A stretch of 64,000 nt of DNA from Methanocalculus chunghsingensis (GTDB lineage: Archaea; Halobacteriota; Methanomicrobia; Methanomicrobiales; Methanocorpusculaceae). Below are positions 43,966 to 52,576 of the stretch, in pieces; position 1 is the stretch's first letter, and every line of letters starts with the position of its first letter. The stretch lies in assembly GCF_018132105.1 (NCBI RefSeq), contig NZ_JWHL01000011.1:1-64000 (forward strand), read 5' to 3'. Made by a program: the position numbers and the translations under genes. A model generated the notes under the pieces. It searched no databases. It saw only the letters and a program-made list of their open reading frames with translations, and was not told the origin of the DNA.

Positions 43966-44310
43966 ATGGATATCGACAGATTTGAACGATTTGCTGCTCT
44001 CGTAACCGATCACCCGCTCATCCTCAGCACAGCTGAGCGGGCTGGTGTTATTCTCACAAGAAAGGAACACTGCCATTGTCCGTCATGCCCGACATACCGG
44101 GAGTGTGCTGAACGTGCAGGCGACCGTGCTTTCTGTACCATCGGAGAGAGCCGGGATGACTGTATCATCGATGAGGAGAAGGGGTGCATCTGCACCAGGT
44201 GCCCTGTCTACCTTGATGTCGGGTTTCAGAAGACCTTCTTCTGTACCAGGGGAACAGAGCAGCAGCAGAGAATACTCTCCGTCCTTGAGATGCGTGATAT
44301 GGTATACTGA
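43966..44310 (+). CDS. DUF2769-family cysteine-rich protein
   Basis: 114 residues. Two cysteine-rich halves: CHCPSCPTYRECAE...AFCTIGES and CICTRCPVYLDVGFQKTFFCTRG. This CxCxxCP-Y ... FC-x-x-G pattern defines DUF2769, widespread in methanogens. About twelve cysteines suggest metal or Fe-S binding; function unknown. Converges with the next gene, 4 bases apart. Confidence 0.8.
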   Translation: MDIDRFERFAALVTDHPLILSTAERAGVILTRKEHCHCPSCPTYRECAERAGDRAFCTIGESRDDCIIDEEKGCICTRCPVYLDVGFQKTFFCTRGTEQQQRILSVLEMRDMVY

Positions 44311-44314
44311 ACCT

Positions 44315-44659
44315 TTATCCGCAGCCTTCGGAGTTCTCATAGATTGAGAGAACCTTCTGGCTGACCCTTTTTGAGAGCCGGGTTGTGACGAGATCAAGAA
44401 AGACAGAGAAGAAGAGGGGTGAGAGGCACCCGACCCCCTCGCTCTCGTCCTCCATTAACCCGATGAGGTATTCGAGCTCATCATCGGTGAGAAGTGAGAT
44501 GCGTTCGGCAAAATCCTGTTCATCACGGGAGTAATGGTTTGCAACCGGGGGGAGGATCGACCGGTATTCGGTCCGTGCCCCTCCACAGATGAGATCCTCA
44601 CACTCCGGGGCGAGCTTTCTGAGGATTCCGATATCAAAAGGTGTCAACTCACGTGCCAT
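44315..44659 (-). CDS. Small acidic hypothetical protein
   Basis: 114 residues, no signal peptide or membrane span. Helical throughout, e.g. DFAERISLLTDDELEYLIGLMEDESEGVGCL and DLVTTRLSKRVSQKVLSIYE. I do not recognise the family. Coding is likely given its length and acidic composition, and it is flanked by convergent and same-strand genes. Confidence 0.6.
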   Translation of the reverse strand: MARELTPFDIGILRKLAPECEDLICGGARTEYRSILPPVANHYSRDEQDFAERISLLTDDELEYLIGLMEDESEGVGCLSPLFFSVFLDLVTTRLSKRVSQKVLSIYENSEGCG

Positions 44660-44720
44660 AAAGATCTATTGCCCTTTCTCCCATATCAGGGGATCTGCCA
44701 TCATGGTTCAATAAGGATGT

Positions 44721-46769
44721 TCAGGTATAACGGCGGTATACCCCGTTCCTCATCACAACAACTATTGTCCCCTCTTTATAGAGGGCACCGTACTCCACCG
44801 TCATCTGCCGGGCCGTGAGGGCGGATCTGATTGCGGCAGCGTCGGTACTTCCGGATCGGTTTGCAGCATCTGCGATGAGCATCACCCCGGTGAATGCACG
44901 GGCAGAGAGATCGTTTAGCTCTCTGCCGCTCTGCCTGACCAGGAGAGAGTTGATATCCCGAATCGCAATCGACGAACCAACATATTCCCGTGTATAGACT
45001 GCACCGGCAAGGATTCCGTCAGAGAAGGCGAGTGACGGACGGATAAAGGCATCTGACTTCCATGCATCACCGATGGTGATGATTGTTTCGGGGAGAGATC
45101 CACTCTCATAGAGATCTCTCATGATCAGGAGCCCTTCGTCAGGGGTTCGTGCGGAGAGGAAGAGAGGTTCGTCCCTGGGCATCGTGAGTATTGAGGCGAC
45201 TGCATCCCCGATATTCCCGGTGTCATGATAGATGGCAATGGTGCTGACCATGTACCCGCGTCCCTCAGCGGCCTCCTGAATATGGTTCATCATGTCCTCC
45301 TGTTCTGCCGGAAAGATGAGTCGTATCGCTTTCTCCTCCCTGTTGGTATCAAGGATATCAAAGCACCGGTTGAGATACTCCTCTTCATCAAGACCGATCT
45401 CAAGAGCTGGATCCGATGCTCCATCGCCGATTGATGTCTTTCCGTCCGGCGTGATCTTCATCTTTCCGATCGGTACCTGATCATCTCCGGGCTGATCAAA
45501 TATGACAGCAACTTGTGCATCGAAGAGTGTGGGAATACCGCTCCCTGCCGCGAGAGGAAATGAAGATGTGTGCTCCTGATTGATGATAGAGAGTGCGGTA
45601 TCCACTCCCCTCTGTACATCTGCCATGAACCAGTCATCCGCACTCCCGCTCTCTACCCGGATGGTCAGGAGATGTGGAGGTGCTCTGATCGTCCTGGTTG
45701 TTTCTGCTTCACCGAGCCGTATCTGCCGTATCTCAAATGAATAGCCCGCCTCCCTCCTCTCATTGAAGGTGACGTTTCCGAGAGCTCCGGTATAGGATCT
45801 CTTCCAGAACCATCCGGCGACACAGCTGGGATCTCCTCCACAACCGGATATTCGCCGTGTAAGTGTCCATGTTGCGTCATATGCCTCAAAGACGAGACTC
45901 TCCGGCAGTATTCTGCCCTCTTCCTCATCAGGGGAGAGGATCAGATCTCCTCCCTTCGGTACGAGAATAAAGATTCCCTCAGCGAGATCCCGGTTATCCT
46001 CCCGAAGTGCGATCCCTCCCTCCTCCCAGACGAGAATGACCGGGTTTGCACCCCGGCTCCTGATCGCAGAGACGATTGCCGGTACCTCCCTGTCGCCATA
46101 GATGATGAAGATCTCAGGTTGCATCGCCTGGAGGGGCCGGATAAGTTCGCTGAAATCCTCATCCTCCGGATGATATGCAATCATCCGCACAATCGGGATA
46201 CGGTTCTGTATGTGTGCCGCATTTTCTTCTCCATCTTCGGTTGCAGGATAGATGACTGCAATATCGTGATAGTCCTTCAGAAACGGGAGAAGGTATTCTA
46301 TCTCCTCTTCAATCGGTGGTGTGAAGCTGATCTGGTATCTTCCCGGGCTCTGATCGTCTCTCCTGACAGGGGCATGAATGGCCAGCATTGGAATCTGCAA
46401 TGCTTCAGACTGGGGCACAAGGGCATCCCGCACCTCATTTCCTGAAACGATAATACCGTGGATATCTCTGGTATCAAGGTACTCCATCAGAATCTGTAAG
46501 GCCCTCTCATCATCTCCCCGCGTGTCTTCGATGAAGAGGGTAACCGAATTGTTACTCATCGGGGGAACCTTGCGGATCCCATATTCCTGGGCTTCTCCGA
46601 TAGAAGCATCCGGTCCGGTCAGTGGGAGGAGGACAAGGACTGCATGATCACCTGCCACAGGTACAGCATCGTCAGGTGAGCCGGGGTCAAGACCAAATGG
46701 CAGCCCGGTGATACTCAGGACGATGAAGAGGACGAGAGCGGCGATGATGAAGAAGATAACTTCTCTCAT
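44721..46769 (-). CDS. Double type 1 periplasmic-binding-fold protein
   Basis: 682 residues. An N-terminal membrane anchor (about 4-22) is followed by two copies of the Leu/Ile/Val-binding (receptor-ligand) fold. Copy 1 starts VLVLLPLTGPDASIGEAQEYGI and ends in GNVTFNERREAGYSFEIRQI. Copy 2 (about 385-682) includes a second-lobe motif IITIGDAWKSDAFIRPSLAFSDGILAGAVYTREYV and ends MTVEYGALYKEGTIVVV. The two second lobes mirror each other. No ABC permease or ATPase genes are adjacent, so it may be a surface ligand sensor or an orphan transporter receptor rather than part of a local transporter. Confidence 0.75.
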   Translation of the reverse strand: MREVIFFIIAALVLFIVLSITGLPFGLDPGSPDDAVPVAGDHAVLVLLPLTGPDASIGEAQEYGIRKVPPMSNNSVTLFIEDTRGDDERALQILMEYLDTRDIHGIIVSGNEVRDALVPQSEALQIPMLAIHAPVRRDDQSPGRYQISFTPPIEEEIEYLLPFLKDYHDIAVIYPATEDGEENAAHIQNRIPIVRMIAYHPEDEDFSELIRPLQAMQPEIFIIYGDREVPAIVSAIRSRGANPVILVWEEGGIALREDNRDLAEGIFILVPKGGDLILSPDEEEGRILPESLVFEAYDATWTLTRRISGCGGDPSCVAGWFWKRSYTGALGNVTFNERREAGYSFEIRQIRLGEAETTRTIRAPPHLLTIRVESGSADDWFMADVQRGVDTALSIINQEHTSSFPLAAGSGIPTLFDAQVAVIFDQPGDDQVPIGKMKITPDGKTSIGDGASDPALEIGLDEEEYLNRCFDILDTNREEKAIRLIFPAEQEDMMNHIQEAAEGRGYMVSTIAIYHDTGNIGDAVASILTMPRDEPLFLSARTPDEGLLIMRDLYESGSLPETIITIGDAWKSDAFIRPSLAFSDGILAGAVYTREYVGSSIAIRDINSLLVRQSGRELNDLSARAFTGVMLIADAANRSGSTDAAAIRSALTARQMTVEYGALYKEGTIVVVMRNGVYRRYT

Positions 46770-46809
46770 CGCCCTGCCATTTTACTATATGGAAGGGTCA
46801 CCATACTTC

Positions 46810-48999
46810 TCAGGCATCCTGATTGTTGCCAAACGTCATAAGTATGCGGCTGCGGATATCAAGGGCTTCACGGAGAGGTACCATCTTCGGCAGGTCATCA
46901 TCTATGATCCTCTCAGTTCTTCCGTGTATATCCGCATATCTCCTCAGGAGAGATCCCGGAATCTCCTGACCCTGAAGAAAGAGGTGGCGGTCGATCTCAT
47001 TGATCTGTTCTCTCAGATCTGCAGGGAGATGATCTGCTTCCTTTCGCCGGATGAGGGCATCATGAAAGAGATGGAGATCTCCTCTCCCAGGTGCGTACCG
47101 GACTGCCTCATCAATCGCATTCAGGGCAGCATCATACTCGCCCTTCTTTGCAAGCGCCCGTGCATACCCATACCAGCCACCGGGAAATGCCGGATGCATT
47201 GTGATCGCCTGACGGTACGCATCAGCGGCATGGACGTAATCTCCCAGAGCTTCATACCAGTACCCGATATCTGAGAAGATCTTTGATCGTGCATCTTTGT
47301 CGGTTGTCAGCTTCAGAGCCTTGCGATAGATGGAAAGACCATCCTTTGATCCACATTCGGCAAGTATCTTTCCGATGATCCAGAGCAGGTTTGTCTTTCT
47401 TGCCGGAGGGATTGGAGCATGCACGACGAGATCCGTCATCCCGATACGCCATGCCATCAGTCCTTCTTCTTTCATCGCTTCAAGGAGTATGAGAAGCCCG
47501 TCATACGCCTCATCCCCGTAATCGCCTTCAAGAAGGAGTCGTGATGCCTCCCGGATATTTTTTGTCTCCGATAGTCTCCAAATGAGGCGGGTCTCAAGGA
47601 GATCATCCTTCTGCAGATCATCATTGAGTGGGGTTTGCTCTCCATACCAGGCAGCACGTGCGTACCAGAGCCTCGAATCTGGGGTCGGCCTGATGAAAGA
47701 GGATCGTTTAAACCATATCACGGCATCGGCAAACTGGAACGCTCCGAATGCGAGAATGCCACGGATGAGTGTATAATCCCCCTCTGCACTATCTTCAAGG
47801 GATGAGAGGCGTTCGGTATCGAGGGTTCCATCGGATCGCATCGCCTGGTTCATGACACCAAGGCGTGTCATGATCGCATCGTCTATATCGGGATCTGTGA
47901 TAAGCTCTTCGAGAACCATATACTCTCGATCAAATCGCCGTGAACGTCGGCATGAGGTTGCGATCTGTGTATAGATCCGGTTCTTTACTTCTCCGTCAAG
48001 ACTTTCTGCAATCCTGATCATGCGCTGGTAGTATGTATCCCCTTCTTCCGAGAGGCCGAGTCGGTCAGTAGCCTCACAGAGGTAGATGAGCTCATCGAGG
48101 ATCGGAGGAGATCCGCCTCCCTGTACTGCATGAGCTGCTTCAAGTGCTGAATGAAACTCCGCTGCCGCCCTCTCAGCATCTCCGAGATTTCGGGAGATGA
48201 GACCCATCTCACGATAGCAGATCTGTCTGATGGCGGGATCCTCAGTCCGAATGAGGGCATGGGCATAGATTGCACGGGCGGCTCCGATGAGGTGGGTTGC
48301 AACAGCGTATCTTCCTGCTCTGATACAGGTATCTGCAGATTCCTCGAATGCAAACCAGCGGCTGAGAAGTGACTCCCACCCCCCCTCCGGATACCGGCGG
48401 TTCAGAATAGTGATGGCATCTTCCCGTGTATGATGGCAGAACCAGTCACAGGCGATCTCCGTGATCGTCTGTCTGAGGAGGTTTGATATACCTTCATCCC
48501 CCTCATCGAGTTGATTCAGGAGATCTGATGTATCCGCTACCAGACCAAAGATTGTCCGGTCCATCGGATGCACCAGGGACGGCCGCTCCGGGGGGGAGGT
48601 CATGAAGGCAGTCGGATATGCCATCTCTGTATAGAGTATCCCTCTCTTCTTCGCCTGCCAGTGTTGTGGGGAGCTGCCCGTGGCTTCAGAGAAGAGGGTG
48701 CAGATGTTGTCTGATGCAGTGATCGGGTGCGCCGTCCACCAATGCCCTTCTTCGCGGGTCATTGAAACGAGGGCTCCGATTGCGTTCCGGATCAGTGCTG
48801 ATCCCTCTTCGTCAGAAGCGATTGTCAGGCAGATACTCCAACGAAATGCCGGGTCTGTCTCGATTCTCCTGAGGAAGAATGCCTGGATAATTGTGTCGAT
48901 GAAGTACTCTTTCGTATCTTCAGATGAAAGGGATTGGATCGTCTCAAGCATTTCGGAGCGATCCTGTAGAATCTCTCGTATCTGACCCGCAGGACTCAT
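46810..48999 (-). CDS. TPR-repeat protein
   Basis: 729 residues, no signal peptide. The N-terminal half is helical without recognised motifs. TPR units are visible at about 230-330 (YREMGLISRNLGDAERAAAEFHSALEAAH) and 565-650 (YWYEALGDYVHAADAYRQAITMHPAFPGGWYGYARALAKKGEYDAALNAIDEAVRYAPGRG). A protein-interaction scaffold; partner unknown. Same strand as the binding-fold gene, 40 bases upstream of it, so the two may be co-transcribed. Confidence 0.8.
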   Translation of the reverse strand: MSPAGQIREILQDRSEMLETIQSLSSEDTKEYFIDTIIQAFFLRRIETDPAFRWSICLTIASDEEGSALIRNAIGALVSMTREEGHWWTAHPITASDNICTLFSEATGSSPQHWQAKKRGILYTEMAYPTAFMTSPPERPSLVHPMDRTIFGLVADTSDLLNQLDEGDEGISNLLRQTITEIACDWFCHHTREDAITILNRRYPEGGWESLLSRWFAFEESADTCIRAGRYAVATHLIGAARAIYAHALIRTEDPAIRQICYREMGLISRNLGDAERAAAEFHSALEAAHAVQGGGSPPILDELIYLCEATDRLGLSEEGDTYYQRMIRIAESLDGEVKNRIYTQIATSCRRSRRFDREYMVLEELITDPDIDDAIMTRLGVMNQAMRSDGTLDTERLSSLEDSAEGDYTLIRGILAFGAFQFADAVIWFKRSSFIRPTPDSRLWYARAAWYGEQTPLNDDLQKDDLLETRLIWRLSETKNIREASRLLLEGDYGDEAYDGLLILLEAMKEEGLMAWRIGMTDLVVHAPIPPARKTNLLWIIGKILAECGSKDGLSIYRKALKLTTDKDARSKIFSDIGYWYEALGDYVHAADAYRQAITMHPAFPGGWYGYARALAKKGEYDAALNAIDEAVRYAPGRGDLHLFHDALIRRKEADHLPADLREQINEIDRHLFLQGQEIPGSLLRRYADIHGRTERIIDDDLPKMVPLREALDIRSRILMTFGNNQDA

Positions 49000-49084
49000 A
49001 GATCAGAATAGGTTGTCTCTGTTATTAGATACTCTCTTCATCGAAAAAGTGGAGATGGATGAACCCCGGGGGTCGATCAAATGA

Positions 49085-49441
49085 TCAGAGGTTATTCCGG
49101 GGGCAGTCGTCATCATCTCTTCGTAAACACCCGGATATACGGATCGTCCTGCCATAGACAAGCGCCTCGGCCACCTTTCGTCTGGCCTCATGAAGGTCTC
49201 GCCAGAGGGTCTTTCTTGACACTCCTATGATCCCGGCTGCCTCTTCCTGGTTATGATCAAGGAGATCAACAAGTCGCAATACCTCAATCTCTTCTGGAAG
49301 AATGGTTATCGGATCCCCTCCTTCACTCTCCGGATTGCATACAGGTGCATAACACCTGTAGACATTGCTGTCGCTGAACGTGCGGCATACACGTGGCCTC
49401 CCCCTCCGTTTCCGGCAGTACCCTCTCTCGTCTTCGTTCAT
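49085..49441 (-). CDS. DUF134-family putative DNA-binding protein
   Basis: 118 residues. CRKRRGRPRVCRTF at the N-terminus, then ITILPEEIEVLRLVDLLDHNQEEAAGIIGVSRKTLWRDLHEARRKVAEALVYGRTIRI, a sigma-region-4-like helix-turn-helix characteristic of DUF134. Family members sit beside MinD-ferredoxin ATPases and Fe-Mo cofactor-type proteins in anaerobes, as here, and are likely regulators of them. Four bases separate it from the upstream ATPase gene. Confidence 0.88.
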   Translation of the reverse strand: MNEDERGYCRKRRGRPRVCRTFSDSNVYRCYAPVCNPESEGGDPITILPEEIEVLRLVDLLDHNQEEAAGIIGVSRKTLWRDLHEARRKVAEALVYGRTIRISGCLRRDDDDCPRNNL

Positions 49442-49445
49442 TACA

Positions 49446-50306
49446 TCACAGTTCTGTTCTGATCCTTTCCCAGGCTGTAGATAAGGCTTTTGATGCAGGA
49501 CTATCCATTTGAGTGACGGGAATGCCTTTTCTTACTGCCTGAACAACGGCTGGATCAAATGGAATCCTGCCAACGATTGGGATCCCTTCTTCTGCAGCAT
49601 AGACTTCTATCTCATTTGTGATCTCCTCAAGCAGATCAAACCGGTTGATCATGATGAGGATACGAGGATCAAATCTGCGACAGACGGTCACCACGCGTTT
49701 CAGGTCATGGAGTGCAGAGACACTTGGTTCTGTCACTATGAGTACCGCATGCATCCCGCTGATCGTGGAGATGAGTGGGCAGCCAGTTCCGGGTGGTCCG
49801 TCGACAAGGAGTATCTCTGCTGATGGATCTATCGTCAGCGCACGTTTCTTCACTTCATGGACAAGGAGACCTGATGTACCCGAACCGGGAAAGAGACGGG
49901 CATGCACAAGAGGTCCACACTCTGTTGTTGAGGTATAGATCTCTCCGCAGATTCGACGCTCCATCACAACAGCACCCTCAGGGCAGAGATGTGCACAGAG
50001 GCCGCATCCCTCACAATGGATGGGGGAGACGGAGAAAAGTCCCTCCTTGATACTGATTGCATCAAATGCACAATTGTTGCTGCATATACCGCACGAAACA
50101 CAGATTTCCGGATCTATTCGTGCGACATCAAGGCCATGAAACGGCTCTTTTGTGAGTTGTGTCGGTGATAGCATCAGCTCAAGGTTTGCCGCATCCACAT
50201 CACAGTCTGCAAGTACCTGTCGGCTGGTATTCGTATCTGCAAGGGCAGAGGTAACCATCGTCTTGCCGGTTCCCCCCTTACCGCTGATAACCGCGATCCG
50301 AATCAT
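49446..50306 (-). CDS. MinD/Mrp-superfamily ATPase with inserted ferredoxin domain (copy 1)
   Basis: 286 residues from ATG 50306 with GGAGGA 7 bases upstream. Deviant Walker A ISGKGGTGKTMV, then an inserted 2[4Fe-4S] ferredoxin (about 60-115: CVSCGICSNNCAFDAI and CEGCGLCAHLCPEGAV), then the Walker B-like LLVDGPPGTGCPLI and the C-terminal nucleotide domain. Relatives act as Fe-S carriers or electron-linked ATPases; the exact role is not established. Overlaps copy 2 by 4 bases. Confidence 0.9.
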   Translation of the reverse strand: MIRIAVISGKGGTGKTMVTSALADTNTSRQVLADCDVDAANLELMLSPTQLTKEPFHGLDVARIDPEICVSCGICSNNCAFDAISIKEGLFSVSPIHCEGCGLCAHLCPEGAVVMERRICGEIYTSTTECGPLVHARLFPGSGTSGLLVHEVKKRALTIDPSAEILLVDGPPGTGCPLISTISGMHAVLIVTEPSVSALHDLKRVVTVCRRFDPRILIMINRFDLLEEITNEIEVYAAEEGIPIVGRIPFDPAVVQAVRKGIPVTQMDSPASKALSTAWERIRTEL

Positions 50307-51154
50307 TGTTTCTCCTCCATGTATGATACAATCTTCTGGAAGAGTTCGGCAAAGTGCTGTTTCCACTCAGGGAGATCTCTTGCTATAAGATTGCCAGCAT
50401 TCTGGACAGCCGCAATCTGACGGTCAAATGGGATTGTCATCAGTATCGGGATGGAATGATCCGCACAGAAGCTGGTGATCTCTTCGTCTTCTCCATCACT
50501 TCGGTTGATCACAACACCGGCAGGAATGCCGAGTTCCTCAGCAACACTCACTGCCAGCGTAAGATCATGCAGTCCAAATGGCGTTGATTCGGTTACAAAG
50601 AGGCAGAAGTCGGCTCCATCAAGAGTCTCAATGACGGGACATGCAATTCCTGGTGAGGCATCATACAGGATGAGAGGATGGCCTTCTGCAAAACGTTTTG
50701 CCATTTTTATAACTGGCGGGGCCATAACCTCCCCTTCCTGCAGGACTCCGGTGATCAGGGTAAGCGTCGGAGCTGGTGCTCTGCATTGTATTATCCCTAT
50801 CTTTCGTCTCAGATCATGGATAGCACCAATCGGACAGACCAGTCTGCAGCCGCCGCATGAATGGCAGAGCTCCGGAAGGAAGAGATGGCGATCCTTCAGG
50901 ATGGTTAGTGCACCATACCGGCAGAATGCTCCACATTCTCCACAGAACGTGCATCGTGTGAGATCAATGTCGGGAACAGCAACGGTGACGGGAAGGTCGT
51001 GTGAGGGGGCCGGATAAAAGAGATGAAGATTTGGTTCCTCCACATCGCAATCCACCAGGACAACATCCCTCGTCTCCATGAGTGCATACGCGAGGTTTGC
51101 AACGACGGTACTCTTGCCTGTTCCACCTTTTCCGCTTGCAATCACTATCTTCAT
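50303..51154 (-). CDS. MinD/Mrp-superfamily ATPase with inserted ferredoxin domain (copy 2)
   Basis: 283 residues. Walker A ASGKGGTGKSTVVANLAYAL; ferredoxin insert with CTFCGECGAFCRYGALTI and CHSCGGCRLVCPIGAI; then ILYDASPGIACPVI. Paralogous to copy 1 but diverged, so the duplication is old; the pair probably works as a heterodimer. The start is 12 bases below the NifX-like gene's stop. Confidence 0.9.
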   Translation of the reverse strand: MKIVIASGKGGTGKSTVVANLAYALMETRDVVLVDCDVEEPNLHLFYPAPSHDLPVTVAVPDIDLTRCTFCGECGAFCRYGALTILKDRHLFLPELCHSCGGCRLVCPIGAIHDLRRKIGIIQCRAPAPTLTLITGVLQEGEVMAPPVIKMAKRFAEGHPLILYDASPGIACPVIETLDGADFCLFVTESTPFGLHDLTLAVSVAEELGIPAGVVINRSDGEDEEITSFCADHSIPILMTIPFDRQIAAVQNAGNLIARDLPEWKQHFAELFQKIVSYMEEKQ

Positions 51155-51166
51155 AAGACCCGGTTA

Positions 51167-51868
51167 TCAGGATAATGAAGGCAGGTTTCCTGCAAGGTAC
51201 GCCTTAACTGCATCGGTGACGGTACCGCCACCCCGGTAGGAGTATGCCTTCACACCGCTTGCCGCCAGTGCCTCTGCTGCATTCCCCCCCATCTGTCCGG
51301 TGATAAGATATTGCGCTCCTTTTTCCACAACCAGGGAAACTGCTCGTGGACCAACACCACCTGATGCATCAGCAAAAGGATTCGCTACCGATTCAACATC
51401 CGCTGTCTTCAGATCAAGGAAGATGAAGTATGGAGCACGTCCGAACCGCTCTTCAAAGGGTGCATCGATACCCGGTGCCTGCGCTGTGATGCAGAGGACC
51501 GTTCCCTCCTTCTCATCATGGCTGCATTCATCTTCAGGCCCGTGATGGCAGGTACTCTCACCCGTAGTGAGATCCCCACGGATATATGCCTCTGCTACGG
51601 CATCAACGTCCCCTGAGGCACCGAGTATGACCTCGATCCCATTCTGGCAGAAGAGATCTATGGCGCGGGGACCCATTCCTCCGGCAATAATCAGCTCTAC
51701 ATTCTGTTCAGCAAGGAAGCGTGGAAGTTTCCCTGGTTCATGGCCAGGGCTGTCAAGATCCTCACCCCTGCTGATCGTACCATCGTTGGCATTGAATATG
51801 GCATACTTTTCACAATGCCCAAAGTGGGCTGAAACCCGTGTACCATCCATTGCTATTGCGATCTTCAC
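51167..51868 (-). CDS. Two-domain NifX/NifB-type Fe-Mo cofactor-binding protein
   Basis: 233 residues made of two tandem dinitrogenase-iron-molybdenum-cofactor domains: MKIAIAMDGTRVSAHFGHCEKYAIF ... AGGMGPRAIDLFCQNGIEVILGA, and VLCITAQAPGIDAPFEERFGRAPYFIF ... GQMGGNAAEALAASGVKAYSYRG. A linker with CHHGPEDECSHDE could bind metal. No nif structural genes are near, so it likely handles an Fe-S or Mo/Fe cluster for another system. Overlaps the DUF5320 gene by 4 bases. Confidence 0.88.
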   Translation of the reverse strand: MKIAIAMDGTRVSAHFGHCEKYAIFNANDGTISRGEDLDSPGHEPGKLPRFLAEQNVELIIAGGMGPRAIDLFCQNGIEVILGASGDVDAVAEAYIRGDLTTGESTCHHGPEDECSHDEKEGTVLCITAQAPGIDAPFEERFGRAPYFIFLDLKTADVESVANPFADASGGVGPRAVSLVVEKGAQYLITGQMGGNAAEALAASGVKAYSYRGGGTVTDAVKAYLAGNLPSLS

Positions 51869-52095
51869 TCTTGCACCTCATTTTGGGTATTGATCTGAAC
51901 GAACCGACCCCGCATTCTTCCTCCGCCAAATCCTCTGCCACATCCGCATGGCAGGCCGCCTCTTCCAAGGCCATAGATGATCTGTTCACTCTGTGCTGCA
52001 CTCTGTGCATCTGAAGACGGGGAGACGCAGCGTCCCATTCTCCGTCCGGTCATGGGTCCCATTCCAAGGGGACCTCTTCCATTTAATCCTGGCAT
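51865..52095 (-). CDS. DUF5320 glycine/arginine-rich small protein (copy 1)
   Basis: 76 residues from ATG 52095: MPGLNGRGPLGMGPMTGRRMGRC is the DUF5320 hallmark. The C-terminus has CGCGRGFGGGRMRGRF. AGGTGAT lies 4-10 bases upstream. First gene of the operon running DUF5320-NifX-MinD-MinD-DUF134. TATTTATAC at 52137-52145 (minus strand) is the TATA box. Function unknown; family members accompany Fe-Mo-type proteins. Confidence 0.88.
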   Translation of the reverse strand: MPGLNGRGPLGMGPMTGRRMGRCVSPSSDAQSAAQSEQIIYGLGRGGLPCGCGRGFGGGRMRGRFVQINTQNEVQE

Positions 52096-52114
52096 TTGTA
52101 TCACCTGTTCTTCT

Positions 52115-52133
52115 GGTAATAAGTACTCATATG
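52115..52133 (-). repeat. Shared leader element, copy 1
   Basis: GGTAATAAGTACTCATATG occurs here and, identically, at 52480-52498, each about 20 bases before a DUF5320 start codon and including AGTACT. Confidence 0.6.
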
Positions 52134-52272
52134 TGTATAAATACTTAAATCTTGTTAATGTTCCAGAAGTATTTATATTCATCTTGCTATCCTTTGAAAC
52201 GTGTTCGAATGAAGAGGGGAAAGGAGGAGGCATGACAACTCGAACTGGTTGTCATTGCCTGGTATGGTCAGT

Positions 52273-52461
52273 TTACAGGAGGCGCCGTTGCACCCATCCT
52301 CTTCCTAATCCTCTACCACGTCCGCGAGGGATTCCGCCTCTTCCAAGGCCATAGACGATCTGTTCACTCTGTGCATTTGAAGATGGGGAGACGCAGCGCC
52401 CCATTCTCCGCCCGGTCATCGGTCCCATTCCAAGGGGGCCTCTTCCATCTAATCCTGGCAT
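52273..52461 (-). CDS. DUF5320 glycine/arginine-rich small protein (copy 2)
   Basis: 62 residues from ATG 52461 (AGAGGTGAT upstream; GTG 52470 is an alternative). MPGLDGRGPLGMGPMTGRRMG differs from copy 1 by one residue there, and the SEQIVYGLGRGG segment is shared. The C-terminus RGRGRGLGRGWVQRRLL lacks the cysteines of copy 1. A recent tandem duplicate with its own copied leader. Confidence 0.85.
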   Translation of the reverse strand: MPGLDGRGPLGMGPMTGRRMGRCVSPSSNAQSEQIVYGLGRGGIPRGRGRGLGRGWVQRRLL

Positions 52462-52479
52462 ATCAATCACCTCTGTTCA

Positions 52480-52498
52480 GGTAATAAGTACTCATATG
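52480..52498 (-). repeat. Shared leader element, copy 2
   Basis: Identical to 52115-52133. The sequence upstream of it differs and has a weaker TATA element. Confidence 0.6.
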
Positions 52499-52576
52499 CG
52501 CAAAATACTAAAAAGGTTTGGATCGTACGCACAACCCGATTGTTTATGTCTTTGTCCAATCAACCAATCCCATACT

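Noticed and set aside
51167-51868. Nitrogenase cluster
   Set aside because: Only a NifX/NifB-type cofactor domain protein is present; no nifHDK genes are nearby, so nitrogen fixation cannot be inferred.
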